NCBI RefSeq assembly: GCF_015356825.1 | Contig: NZ_JAACYW010000036.1 | Coordinates: forward strand, 1-60,880 | Reading direction: 5' to 3' | DNA: 60,880 nt | Source of the DNA: Catenulispora rubra | GTDB taxonomy: Bacteria; Actinomycetota; Actinomycetes; Streptomycetales; Catenulisporaceae | Shown: positions 8,214 through 17,050 of the stretch, in pieces | Position numbering within the stretch: position 1 is the first letter of the stretch | Layout: every line of letters starts with the position of its first letter | Program-made: the position numbers and the translations under genes | Notes under the pieces: model-generated | What the model was told of the DNA's origin: nothing | Database searches by the model: none | The model's input: the letters and a program-made list of their open reading frames with translations, nothing else

Positions 8214-8239
8214 GACCGGGCCGGATCGTCGGCCCGGTC
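8214..8239. terminator. Bidirectional terminator
   Basis: GACCGGGCC and GGCCCGGTC form a perfect 9-bp stem with an 8-nt loop. It sits in the 34-bp gap between the converging fasciclin and DUF1295 genes. Confidence 0.75.
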
Positions 8240-8240
8240 C

Positions 8241-9053
8241 TCAGCTCCGCTTCGGCGGCCGGGGGAGGAACGCGCTGGTCCGTGCGGCGTAGTCGGCGTA
8301 ACCGGGACGCGTCGCCGACAGGTGGGCCTCCACCAGGGGCTTGCCGCTCCCGGAGGTCAGCAGCCAGGTGATCAGCACCGGCGACAGGACGGTCAGCAGG
8401 ACCGGCCAGGCGCCCACGGCGATCAGGAACAGCCCCCACCACACGCAGGCGTCGCCGAAGTAGTTGGGGTGGCGGGTGTAGCGCCACAGACCCTCGGTCA
8501 TCAGGCGGCCGCGGTTGGCGGGATCGGATTTGAAGCGCGCCAGCTGCCAGTCGCCGACTCCTTCGAAGCCGATGCCAAGCAGCCACAACAGCACGCCGAT
8601 CACGGCACAGGCGTAAGCCACGGCCGAAGTGCCCTTGCCGACCAGGCCGACCTGCACCGGCAACGAAACGAACCAGACCAGGGCCCCTTGCAGCAGGTAG
8701 ACGCGGGTGAACGCGGCCCACGCCGGATTGCCGCCGGCCTTGGCCAGCATCGCGGCGTAGCGGGGGTCCTCCGGGGCGCCGCGTCCGCGCCGGGCGATGT
8801 GCAGCGAGAGCCGCAGTCCCCACACGACGGTGCAGGCCGTCAGCAGCCAGCGGCGCCATCCGTCGCCGTGATCGGTGGTCAACGCGGTTGTCACGACGGC
8901 GACCAACGCGAACGCTGATCCCCATACGGCGTCGACGTATCGGTGACGGTTCCGACGGAGGGCGACCACGAACACGGCGCTGAACACGATCAGAAGAACC
9001 GCCGCGTCGATCGCCGAAACGGCGGCGAACGCCGACACGGATTCAGCCCGCAT
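8241..9053 (-). CDS. DUF1295 membrane protein (steroid 5-alpha-reductase-like)
   Basis: The 270-residue integral membrane protein has about six or seven hydrophobic segments. The C-terminal motifs LMTEGLWRYTRHPNYFGD and RTSAFLPRPP are diagnostic of DUF1295, which belongs to the isoprenylcysteine methyltransferase/steroid reductase-like fold and uses NADPH or SAM-type chemistry on lipids. ATG at 9053 lies 2 nt after the DUF1365 stop, so it is the third gene of a tight operon. The same family (Rv0446c) neighbours sigK in Mycobacterium tuberculosis. Modification of membrane fatty acids is a reasonable inference. Confidence 0.9.
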   Translation of the reverse strand: MRAESVSAFAAVSAIDAAVLLIVFSAVFVVALRRNRHRYVDAVWGSAFALVAVVTTALTTDHGDGWRRWLLTACTVVWGLRLSLHIARRGRGAPEDPRYAAMLAKAGGNPAWAAFTRVYLLQGALVWFVSLPVQVGLVGKGTSAVAYACAVIGVLLWLLGIGFEGVGDWQLARFKSDPANRGRLMTEGLWRYTRHPNYFGDACVWWGLFLIAVGAWPVLLTVLSPVLITWLLTSGSGKPLVEAHLSATRPGYADYAARTSAFLPRPPKRS

Positions 9054-9055
9054 TC

Positions 9056-9865
9056 TCAGTGTCCTCCGGTCTTTGTCAGGTCTTTGACTTGCCGGTCGCG
9101 TCCGTCGCGTCGGTCGCGTCTGGCGCTTCGGCGGGTTCCGGGCCGTGGCACGACCGGCAGCCCGCGCAGGAACAACGCAACACCCTGCCGTCGGATGCGG
9201 GCGGCGACCGCGAGCGGCGCCAGCGGGTGCCGTGCGGCCAGGCGCAGCAGCTCGCGGGTGGTCGCGTCGCGGCGCCGGCCGTGCACGCTGGCCACGAACG
9301 GTGTCGCGTCCGGCACGTCCAGCTGGATCGCGACGCTGAGCTGGTCGTCGGGTTCGGGCAGCCGCATGCGGTAGACGCCGCCTTCGATCGGTAGGAAGGG
9401 CGAGACGTAGAACTCCTTCGCGACGTTCGCGCGGCCTTCCTCGTCGGGGAACAGGAGGTAGGCGTGGCGTCCACCGTAGGTGTTGTGGACTTCGGCGACG
9501 ACGCAGAGCAGACGGTCGTCGGCGTCGCGGACCCAGTAGACGGTCAGCGGGTTGAACACGTACCCGAGTACGCGCGCCGCGGTGAGCATCAGGACCCTGC
9601 CGCCGGTGAGGTAGACGCCGTGGTCGGCGAGGAAGTCCTCCAGGCCCGCGCGGATGCTGATGTCGGTGCCGGTGAAGTGGTCGGCGGCGGTGAAGCCGGC
9701 GAGCGGACGCAGCGGGCCGGGTAAGTGCGGGAGGTGGTCGAGGTCGACCAGCCACAGGTAGGACGAGTACGTGAAGTCGTTGGCCACGCGGCCTCGGCGC
9801 ACGTGGCGGATGCGGCATTCGTAGAGCGCTGATGTGCCAGCTGCGGTGCTCGCGACGTTGTTCAC
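9056..9865 (-). CDS. DUF1365 protein
   Basis: The 269-residue protein begins with GTG at 9865, overlapping the stop of the FAD oxidoreductase as GTGA. Family features include ALYECRIRHVR near the start, SSYLWLVDLDHLP, RVLMLTAARVLGYVFNPLTV and VVAEVHNTYGGRHAYLL. DUF1365 proteins almost always accompany an FAD amine-oxidase-like protein and a cyclopropane-type methyltransferase, and are linked to oxidative modification of membrane fatty acids in some bacteria. The enzymatic step is not established from sequence. Confidence 0.9.
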   Translation of the reverse strand: MNNVASTAAGTSALYECRIRHVRRGRVANDFTYSSYLWLVDLDHLPHLPGPLRPLAGFTAADHFTGTDISIRAGLEDFLADHGVYLTGGRVLMLTAARVLGYVFNPLTVYWVRDADDRLLCVVAEVHNTYGGRHAYLLFPDEEGRANVAKEFYVSPFLPIEGGVYRMRLPEPDDQLSVAIQLDVPDATPFVASVHGRRRDATTRELLRLAARHPLAPLAVAARIRRQGVALFLRGLPVVPRPGTRRSARRDRRDGRDRQVKDLTKTGGH

Positions 9866-11160
9866 CAGGTCACCCCGAACGCTGCTGCGGCCGCGACGCC
9901 GGAGGCGCAGCCGTCTTCGTGGAAGCCCCAGCCGTGATAGGCGCCGGCGAAGGCCGTGCGGTCGGTCGTCAGCGTTGCGAGGCGGGACCGTGCCGCGACG
10001 GATTCGGGGGTGTAGGTGGGGTGTTCGTAACGCATGCGGTCGATGACGGTCGCCGGATCGATCCGGTCGGCGGCGTTCATCGTGACCAGGTACTCGACCG
10101 GTGTGGTGAGGTGGTGGAGCTTGTTCATCGCGTAGGTCACGACGGCGCGGTCCGCGGATCCGTTGGTGCAGGACGGCAGCAGGTAGTTCCACGAGCTATA
10201 CGCGGCGCGCGTCGACGGGAGCAGCGCGGTGTCGGTGTGGAGCACGGTCTCGTTGACCGAGTAGGGGATGGCGCCGAGGATCGCCGCCTCCGCCGGGGTG
10301 GGGTCGGCGAGGAGGCGTAACGCCTGGTCGGAGTGGGTGGCGATGACGACTTTCGCGACGGTGTGGAGGTCGTCGGCGTCGTCGCGGATCTCGACTCCGT
10401 CTGCGGTGCGGCGCACGGTGCGGACCGGGGTGCTCAGGTGCACGGCGTGCAGGTTCTTCACCGCGCGCTCGACGTAGGTCTTCGAGCCGCCGGTGACGGT
10501 GCGCCAGCTCGGCGAGCCGGTGACGGCGAGCATGCCGTGGTGGTTGAGGAACTGGAACAGGTAGGCGGCCGGGTAGCGTTCGGCGGTTTCGCGTCCGGAG
10601 GACCACACGGCTGAGACCAGCGGGAGGATGAAGTGGTCGGTGAAGAAGCGGGAGTAGCCGCCGGCCGTCAGGAACTCTCGCAGTGTGGTTCCGGATGCTG
10701 CCGGGTCTGGTGTGGTTTCCAGTAGCTGACGTGCGTCGCGGTGGAACCTGCGTACTTCTAAGAGCATCCGCAGGAACGCCGGGCGTAATGCCTGGCCGGG
10801 GGTGGCGAACAGGCCGCGCGGGCCTTTGGCGCCGGCGTACTCCAGGCCGCAGCCCTCGCAGCGCACGCTCATCGACATCTCGGTCGGCTGAGTGGCGACG
10901 CCCAGCTCGGCGAACAGGCGGATGAGGTGCGGGTAGGTGCGGCGGTTGTGGACGATGAAGCCGCTGTCCACGGACAGTATGCGGCCGGTGTCGGCGACCT
11001 CGTGGGTGTGGGCGTGGCCGCCGAGGCGGTCGTCCGCTTCGAACAGCAGGACGTCGTAGCGGCTTTGCAGGACGTAGGCGGCCGTCAGCCCGGCGATGCC
11101 GGAGCCGATGACCGCTACCTGCTCGCGGTGGTTGTGCCGTGCTGACGCCGTTCCGGTCAC
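9862..11160 (-). CDS. FAD-dependent amine-oxidase-like oxidoreductase of the SigK/DUF1365 operon
   Basis: The 432-residue flavoprotein has the N-terminal Rossmann motif VAVIGSGIAGLTAAYVLQSR followed by FEADDRLGGHAHTH, typical of NAD(P)-binding-Rossmann amine oxidases. The C-terminal FAD-contact region is AYHGWGFHEDGCASGVAAA. GTG at 11160 has GGGAGG 6 nt upstream, so the start is firm. It is the first gene of an operon with DUF1365 and DUF1295, and a SigK-type promoter precedes it. The counterpart Rv0449c is a SigK target in M. tuberculosis. The likely substrate is an unsaturated or methylated fatty acyl chain, by analogy only. Confidence 0.92.
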   Translation of the reverse strand: MTGTASARHNHREQVAVIGSGIAGLTAAYVLQSRYDVLLFEADDRLGGHAHTHEVADTGRILSVDSGFIVHNRRTYPHLIRLFAELGVATQPTEMSMSVRCEGCGLEYAGAKGPRGLFATPGQALRPAFLRMLLEVRRFHRDARQLLETTPDPAASGTTLREFLTAGGYSRFFTDHFILPLVSAVWSSGRETAERYPAAYLFQFLNHHGMLAVTGSPSWRTVTGGSKTYVERAVKNLHAVHLSTPVRTVRRTADGVEIRDDADDLHTVAKVVIATHSDQALRLLADPTPAEAAILGAIPYSVNETVLHTDTALLPSTRAAYSSWNYLLPSCTNGSADRAVVTYAMNKLHHLTTPVEYLVTMNAADRIDPATVIDRMRYEHPTYTPESVAARSRLATLTTDRTAFAGAYHGWGFHEDGCASGVAAAAAFGVTW

Positions 11161-11194
11161 CGGTGCCTCCCTTGACGATGTCTCGACAGGAGGT

Positions 11195-11221
11195 ATTCGG
11201 TGCCGGCGGGGATCCGGATTG
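11195..11221 (-). promoter_or_regulatory. SigK-type promoter of the FAD oxidoreductase-DUF1365-DUF1295 operon
   Basis: Leftward CAATCC (11221-11216), 15-nt spacer, CCGAAT (11200-11195). The transcript start would fall near 11188, leaving a leader of under 30 nt with the GGGAGG ribosome-binding site. Confidence 0.86.
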
Positions 11222-11281
11222 GCGGATCGGGAGGCGGGGGCAAACGGATCGGGACTTGGGGGAGTGGATCGGGAAGCGGGG

Positions 11282-11308
11282 CAATCCGTGCGGCGTGCCG
11301 CTCCGAAT
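11282..11308 (+). promoter_or_regulatory. SigK-type promoter of the photolyase gene
   Basis: CAATCC (11282-11287), 15-nt spacer, CCGAAT (11303-11308). The spacer GTGCGGCGTGCCGCT is almost identical to that of the molybdoenzyme promoter. An in-frame ATG at 11307 overlaps the -10 and cannot be the start, which points to GTG 11337. Confidence 0.85.
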
Positions 11309-11336
11309 GACCGGTGAGAGCTGCTGGAATGGATGG

Positions 11337-12746
11337 GTGAGTAAGCCGTTGCCTACGTCGTCGCCGTCGTCGTCGTTATCGTCGCCGTCAGAACCGCCGA
11401 CCGCGGTCGCGCTGTTCACGCGTGACCTGCGCGTTCACGACAACCCCGTGCTCGCTGCCGCAGCGGCGTCCGGGGGCGGCCGGGTCGTGCCGCTGTTCGT
11501 GCTCGACGACGGGATCCTGCCGCGGATCAGCCCGATGCGGCGACGGTTCCTTGAGGAGTGCCTGGCCGATCTCGACGCCGGGCTTCGCAAGCTCGGCGGG
11601 CGGCTGGTCCTGCGGTCGGGGGAACTCGTCGCAGAGGTCTGTCGGGTCGCCGCCGAGGTGGGGGCGACGGAGGTGCATATGGCTTCCGATGTCACGGCGT
11701 ACGCGCAGGAGCGGGAGCGTTCGCTTGCCGCAGGGCTGAATGCCCAAGGCGTGCTGCTTCAACTGCACGACCGGGTCCACACTATCCAGGTACCGGGGGA
11801 GTTGCGACCGACCGATCGCGACTACTTCTCGGTGTTCACGCCGTATTGGCGCCGGTGGGCTGAGCTGCCGTTGCGGGCTCCGGCTAATGCGCCGCAGCTG
11901 ACCGTGCCCGATATCGCCGGCCTGGCTGTGCCCGGTTTTATCGCGGGTTCCGAACTACCTGGCGGCGAGACCGCCGGCCGGCTCCGGGCCCGCGAGTGGC
12001 TGGCGAACACCGTCGACCAGTACGAGGACATCCACGACGACCTCGCTGCCGACGTCACCTCGAAACTGTCGCCGTATCTGCACTTCGGCTGCGTATCAGC
12101 CACCGAACTCGCGGCGCGCGCGACCCGCGACCACCCCGGCGCCGGCACGGAGGCGTTCCTGCGTCAGCTGTGCTGGCGCGACTTCCACCACCAGGTCCTC
12201 GCCGCGCGTCCCGCCGCCGCCCACACCGACCTGCGCCCGCGCGGTACCTGGCCCGACGACCCCGAGGGCCTGGCCGCGTGGACGGCGGGCGCCACCGGCA
12301 TCCCCATCGTCGACGCGGGCATGCGCCAACTCGCCGCCGAAGGCTGGATGCACAACCGCGCGCGCCTGATCACCGCCGGCTTCCTGACCAAGACCCTCGG
12401 CATCGACTGGCGCCACGGCGCCGCTCACTTCGCCCACCACCTCCTCGACGCCGACGTCGCCAACAACACCCTGAACTGGCAGTGGGTTGCCGGCACCGGT
12501 ATGGACACCCGCCCCAACCGGGTGCTGAACCCGCTGCGCCAGGCGGCGCGCTACGACCCCGCAGGCGACTACGTGCGCAGGTACGTCCCCGAGCTCGCGG
12601 ACCTCGCGGACCCGATGCAGGTGCACCAGCCCTGGCGCCTCGGCCCGGCCGAACTGAGCAAGCGGGGGTATCCCGCGCCGATCGTGGGGGTCGAGGGCGG
12701 ACGCGTTGCCAGGCGCGAGATCGAGCCGGGTGAGGCGCTCTTCTGA
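11337..12746 (+). CDS. phr: Deoxyribodipyrimidine photolyase (cryptochrome/photolyase family)
   Basis: From GTG 11337 the protein has 469 residues. The antenna domain opens with VALFTRDLRVHDNPVLAAAA. The FAD-binding helical domain carries KLSPYLHFGCVSATELAARA, FLRQLCWRDFHHQVLAARP, GIPIVDAGMRQLAAEGWMHN and LNWQWVAGTGMDTRPNRVLN, all signature segments of class I photolyases. It should repair UV-induced pyrimidine dimers using blue light. The SigK-type promoter just upstream ties DNA photorepair to the same regulon as the membrane and redox genes; this is not part of the mycobacterial set. The start codon has only a weak ribosome-binding site. Confidence 0.92.
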   Translation: MSKPLPTSSPSSSLSSPSEPPTAVALFTRDLRVHDNPVLAAAAASGGGRVVPLFVLDDGILPRISPMRRRFLEECLADLDAGLRKLGGRLVLRSGELVAEVCRVAAEVGATEVHMASDVTAYAQERERSLAAGLNAQGVLLQLHDRVHTIQVPGELRPTDRDYFSVFTPYWRRWAELPLRAPANAPQLTVPDIAGLAVPGFIAGSELPGGETAGRLRAREWLANTVDQYEDIHDDLAADVTSKLSPYLHFGCVSATELAARATRDHPGAGTEAFLRQLCWRDFHHQVLAARPAAAHTDLRPRGTWPDDPEGLAAWTAGATGIPIVDAGMRQLAAEGWMHNRARLITAGFLTKTLGIDWRHGAAHFAHHLLDADVANNTLNWQWVAGTGMDTRPNRVLNPLRQAARYDPAGDYVRRYVPELADLADPMQVHQPWRLGPAELSKRGYPAPIVGVEGGRVARREIEPGEALF

Positions 12747-13006
12747 GCTGTCGCCGACCTCAGAGCCCTGATGAAGTCGCGACGCTCGCGCTCTTCCCGG
12801 CCGCGCCGGTGTCCCGACCGGGATGGCGATGGCTAAGTCCGGGTTTCCGGTGGATTGCGGCATGCGCTGCGGGAAACGCCAGGTTATGAGTTCCAGGCCT
12901 ATAACTGAATCTTGATATCAGCATCTTGCGGTCTCCGATACCCGTCGGTAGCTTCCCCGGCGAAGGCGAAAGCCACCCTCGCCACCCACCGGAAGGCCGC
13001 ATCCCC

Positions 13007-13555
13007 ATGTCCTACGCGATATCGCGTCGCTTCACCCTGTTCGTCGCCGTCTCGGCCGCCGTCGCCGGCGCGGCCGTGTTCGTCGGTCCCGACGCCCAGG
13101 CCGCCCACGCCGACATCACGTGCTCCCAGGCTTACCTGCCGCTGCCGGACCCGGCCTGCACCCCGGGCGTGCTGAACCCGGACGTCACGCAGGACACGAT
13201 CGACTCGACGATCTGCGTGTCGGGCTGGACCGCCACGGTCCGTCCGCCGACGTCCTACACCAACGCGCTGAAGGTCCAGCAGATAGCCGAGTACGGCTAC
13301 AGCGACACCAGCACGAGCGACTACGAGGAAGACCACTTCATACCGCTGGAGCTCGGCGGCGCGCCGCGCGACCCGCAGAACCTGTGGCCGGAGCCGCACT
13401 ACAGCACCGACAGCTCGGGCGGCACCTCGTACACGAAGGACGGGGTCGAGAACAAGCTGAAGAAGGCGGTCTGCAACGGGAGCGTCAGCCTCTCGGACGC
13501 GCAGAACGCGATCGTGACGGACTGGACCACGGCGCTGTCGAGCCTCGGCCTCTGA
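13007..13555 (+). CDS. Small secreted protein with an HNH-like motif
   Basis: ATG at 13007 gives 182 residues with a signal peptide ending near AQAAHA. The mature protein has CxxxY and C-P-C spacing near the start, and the motif DHFIPLELGG followed by DPQNLWPEP, as seen in secreted actinobacterial proteins annotated as HNH-type endonucleases. The first His could be catalytic, but the metal-binding histidines of a full HNH motif are not obvious. The longer upstream frame lacks a signal peptide, so I rejected it. Cysteines suggest a disulfide-stabilized extracellular enzyme. The 260 bp before it show no recognisable signal. Confidence 0.65.
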   Translation: MSYAISRRFTLFVAVSAAVAGAAVFVGPDAQAAHADITCSQAYLPLPDPACTPGVLNPDVTQDTIDSTICVSGWTATVRPPTSYTNALKVQQIAEYGYSDTSTSDYEEDHFIPLELGGAPRDPQNLWPEPHYSTDSSGGTSYTKDGVENKLKKAVCNGSVSLSDAQNAIVTDWTTALSSLGL

Positions 13556-13573
13556 TCCGATCCGGCTTAGGGC

Positions 13574-14011
13574 TTACCGGTACAGCGGCAGGCTTCCGCT
13601 CAGCCGCTGTACCGCCTTCTTCGCGCCGACCACGGCGACGCCCACATACACGTGGTCCTCGGCCGAGGTGACCTCCATCGACTCGATGTACGTACCGTAG
13701 TCGCGCGCGGCCTGCGCGGCGGAGGTGAAGTCGACGAGGAAGACGTCCGGCTCGGCCAGTGCCTTGGCCACGATGCCGTGCAGGGCCTGCGTGTCGGCCT
13801 TGAGGATCGGCAGCGGGACCTCGGTGATCGCGGCGTGCACCTGGCCGTCGCGGTCCTTGACCTCCGGACCGAGCGCGGTCTCGCCGTAGGCGTCGCCGAT
13901 CGAGAGCGCCAGGACGGCCGCGGCGTTCATCGCCAGGCCGGTGGGCAGCGCGTCGTCGATGACGATCGCGCACTTCTCGAAGCGGGGGAGGGTGTTCTCG
14001 GGCGACGGCAT
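13574..14011 (-). CDS. DUF2000 family protein
   Basis: The 145-residue protein matches the DUF2000/PTH2-like fold: FEKCAIVIDDALPTGLAMNA near the start, then GPEVKDRDGQVHAAITEVPL and IVAKALAEPDVFLVDFTSAA. Members are small cytoplasmic proteins of uncertain function, related in fold to peptidyl-tRNA hydrolase II. GAGGAG lies 7 nt before the ATG. It is divergent from an Lrp/AsnC regulator, which probably controls it. Confidence 0.85.
   Translation of the reverse strand: MPSPENTLPRFEKCAIVIDDALPTGLAMNAAAVLALSIGDAYGETALGPEVKDRDGQVHAAITEVPLPILKADTQALHGIVAKALAEPDVFLVDFTSAAQAARDYGTYIESMEVTSAEDHVYVGVAVVGAKKAVQRLSGSLPLYR
13579..13613 (+). terminator. Terminator hairpin embedded in the 3' end of the converging gene
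   Basis: GGTACAGCGGC and GCCGCTGTACC form a perfect 11-bp stem. It lies 24 bp beyond the HNH-like gene and inside the last codons of the opposite-strand DUF2000 gene, so the DUF2000 C-terminus (LSGSLPLYR) is coded by the hairpin. Confidence 0.55.
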
Positions 14012-14146
14012 GCGGTACTCCTCGCGAGGGATGGACGCCGGCGTTCAGTCGGTGTTCGCGCCGTTCGGGCGAACCAGTGCCGGATCTGAGCGCCGACAGT
14101 AGCCGCTGGTGCGCTCCGATCGCTCAAGATCCGAATTAAGTTCTGC

Positions 14147-14152
14147 TAGGTT
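14147..14152 (+). promoter_or_regulatory. Likely -10 element of a leaderless lrp-type gene
   Basis: TAGGTT lies 6 nt before the GTG at 14159, and there is no purine-rich ribosome-binding site between them. TCAAGA at 14124-14129 is a weak -35 at 17-nt spacing. Confidence 0.45.
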
Positions 14153-14158
14153 GCCGGA

Positions 14159-14620
14159 GTGACCGATCTGGACGCCATTGATTCGGCGCTGCTGGCGCTT
14201 TTGCAGAACGATGGCCGGCGCACGAACCGTGAGCTGGCCAAGACGCTGAACATCGCCCCCTCGACCTGTCTGGAGCGGATGCGCTCGCTGCGCCGCCGCG
14301 GCCTGATCGTCGGCTACCACGCGCAGGTCGACCTCGCGGCCATCGGCCGCACGCTGCAGGCGCTGATCGCGGTGCGCGTGCGGCCTCCGAACCGCGCGGT
14401 GATCGACGGCTTCCGGGCTTTCGTCGAGGAACTGCCCGAGGTGCTGTCGGTGTTCGTGGTCTCCGGCGGCGACGACTTCCTGATCCACGTCGCCGTGAAG
14501 GACACCGACCAGTTGCAGGCGTTGGTGCTGGACAAGCTGACGCGGCGCAAGGAGCTTGCGGACGTGCGGACGTCGTTGGTGTACGAGCACTTGCGTAAGA
14601 CCGAGATCGCGCCGCTGTGA
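14159..14620 (+). CDS. Lrp/AsnC-family transcriptional regulator
   Basis: The 153-residue protein has an N-terminal helix-turn-helix (LDAIDSALLALLQNDGRRTN, then LAKTLNIAPSTCLERMRSLR) and a C-terminal RAM/AsnC ligand-binding domain (ALIAVRVRPPNRAVI, VLSVFVVSGGDDFLIHVAVK). It is divergent from DUF2000, consistent with the common pairing of an AsnC regulator with the small gene it controls. Its stop codon is the first base triplet of a terminator hairpin. Confidence 0.92.
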   Translation: MTDLDAIDSALLALLQNDGRRTNRELAKTLNIAPSTCLERMRSLRRRGLIVGYHAQVDLAAIGRTLQALIAVRVRPPNRAVIDGFRAFVEELPEVLSVFVVSGGDDFLIHVAVKDTDQLQALVLDKLTRRKELADVRTSLVYEHLRKTEIAPL

Positions 14621-14640
14621 GGCAGCCACGAGCTGCCTCA
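14618..14640 (+). terminator. Terminator hairpin overlapping the lrp stop codon
   Basis: TGAGGCAGC and GCTGCCTCA form a perfect 9-bp stem with a 5-nt loop. The first arm begins with the TGA stop. Confidence 0.65.
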
Positions 14641-14643
14641 CAG

Positions 14644-14679
14644 GCTTGACGCGCTTCACGTGCTTGACGTGCTTCACGT
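14644..14679. repeat. Two tandem 18-nt repeats (9-nt half units)
   Basis: GCTTGACGCGCTTCACGT is followed directly by GCTTGACGTGCTTCACGT, differing at one base. Each is built from two GCTT(G/C)ACG(C/T) half units. It lies between two converging genes. Confidence 0.7.
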
Positions 14680-14687
14680 GCTTCCGG

Positions 14688-15353
14688 TCAGAGGCTGACC
14701 GCCGTGATGTCGCCGCTGGACGTGGTCGCCTTGATGGTCAGCGCGGCCGCGGCGCCGACGCTGTTCTTCAGCGCGTTGGTGATGCGGCCCTGAGTGGTGC
14801 CGGCGTCCAGGGTGGCCGAGACGCCGCTGGCGGCGTGCACGGACAGGTTTCCCATGTCGGTGCGCAGTTCGACGGCTCCGGTCAGGGCCTCGGCGATGGT
14901 GATGTCGCCCATGCCGTTGCGGATGTGTGCCGGCCCCGTCAGGCGTCCGACGGTGACCTCGCCCATGTGCATCGTGAGCCGGGCGCTCGCCGCCTCGGCG
15001 AGGTCGATGGCGCGGTATCCGCCCTCGAAGGCGACGTCGCCGAGCCGCCCGGTGCCGTGGAGCTCGGCGGCGCCGGCCTTGCCCAGGATCTGCGAGCCGG
15101 CGGGCAGGTGGATCGTCACGTCCACGGAGCCGGTGCCGAGGTAGCGGTTGGCCTCGACCGTGGTGATGCGCAGCACGCCGTCGCCGAACTCGACCGAGGT
15201 CTGCTCGACGGCTTTGGCGTCCCGCTTCTTCGAGGCCTGCATGGGCAGCACCTCGACGGTGGTCTCGGCGCGCTCGCCGGCGATCAGCCGGACCCGGCCC
15301 GCCGGGATGTCCAGGACGACGGCGATCGGGGCGGGGGTGGCGAAGGTGGTCAT
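14688..15353 (-). CDS. DUF4097-type beta-helix protein
   Basis: The 221-residue protein consists of repeated short beta-strand turns such as LDIPAGRVRLIAGERAET, HMGEVTVGRL, RNGMGDITIAEAL and RTDMGNLSVHAASG. This pattern is typical of DUF4097/putative adhesin proteins that form a right-handed beta-helix. No signal peptide or membrane helix is present, so it is likely cytoplasmic. The start at 15353 has GGGAG 6 nt upstream; the adjacent ATG at 15356 is too close. Such proteins often sit beside two-component or AsnC regulators. The role is unknown. Confidence 0.75.
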   Translation of the reverse strand: MTTFATPAPIAVVLDIPAGRVRLIAGERAETTVEVLPMQASKKRDAKAVEQTSVEFGDGVLRITTVEANRYLGTGSVDVTIHLPAGSQILGKAGAAELHGTGRLGDVAFEGGYRAIDLAEAASARLTMHMGEVTVGRLTGPAHIRNGMGDITIAEALTGAVELRTDMGNLSVHAASGVSATLDAGTTQGRITNALKNSVGAAAALTIKATTSSGDITAVSL

Positions 15354-15518
15354 CATGGTCTCCCTGGTCTGCTTCGCGGGCCCTTGCGGCCCGCTGTCGT
15401 GTCTCCACCTTCGGCGGGCGCGCTGACACGGAACTGACTCGGCGCTGACAGGGATGCTGACATGGCTGGTTCAGTGGCGATTCTCGCTGCTGAACATTCG
15501 CTGTTCAGTGCGCGGAAC

Positions 15519-15561
15519 TAATCGTTGCCGGGGTCGAGAATTCCGACCCCGGCAACGATTA
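15519..15561 (-). terminator. Strong terminator with an 18-bp perfect stem
   Basis: TAATCGTTGCCGGGGTCG pairs perfectly with its downstream reverse complement across the 7-nt loop AGAATTC. It lies 17 bp beyond the EthD gene and ends its leftward transcript before the DUF4097 gene. Confidence 0.8.
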
Positions 15562-15577
15562 AGAATTACCCATTCTC

Positions 15578-15898
15578 TCAGTTGTTCTCAAGCACTTCCG
15601 CGAACGCGATGATCACGCCGCCGGTGGCGTGCTGCTTCGTGGCGCCGACCAACGGACCGGCCTCCGCGGCGGCGGCACTGGCCGCGGCGTAGTCCGCGAA
15701 GTACAGGTCCAGCAGGCGGTACGCCGGGATCGGGCTGCCGTCTTCCTTGGGCCAGACCTTCGCGGCCTCCAGCCGGGTCAGGCCCGGGAGCTTGCGGGCC
15801 AGCGCGAGCTGGTCGGCGTAGGCGGCCTCGAAGGCGTCCGGGTCGGCGGGATTGGAATAGATGAAGCTGATTTTGGTGGGGTTGCCGTGCTCGGCCAT
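15578..15898 (-). CDS. EthD-family small protein
   Basis: The 106-residue protein has the EthD ferredoxin-like fold pattern: ISFIYSNPADPDAFEAAYAD, LARKLPGLTRLEAAKVWP and YRLLDLYFADYAAASAA. Members are dimeric alpha/beta barrel proteins involved in ether or polyketide degradation, or act as small accessory proteins. GGAGG lies 5 nt before the ATG. It is divergent from an AraC regulator 114 bp away, which is likely its activator. Confidence 0.88.
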   Translation of the reverse strand: MAEHGNPTKISFIYSNPADPDAFEAAYADQLALARKLPGLTRLEAAKVWPKEDGSPIPAYRLLDLYFADYAAASAAAAEAGPLVGATKQHATGGVIIAFAEVLENN

Positions 15899-16012
15899 AA
15901 TGACCTCCCGTTATGGTGGCGGTAATCGACGTGGGCGGGCCGGATTTGATGTGGCGTATGGTGGTCCCGCTCACTGTTCGTCGAGAATATTTCAGAGGAA
16001 TGGGCAGCGACC

Positions 16013-17035
<1,023 letters not shown>

Positions 17036-17050
17036 GGCTGCGCGCCGGAT

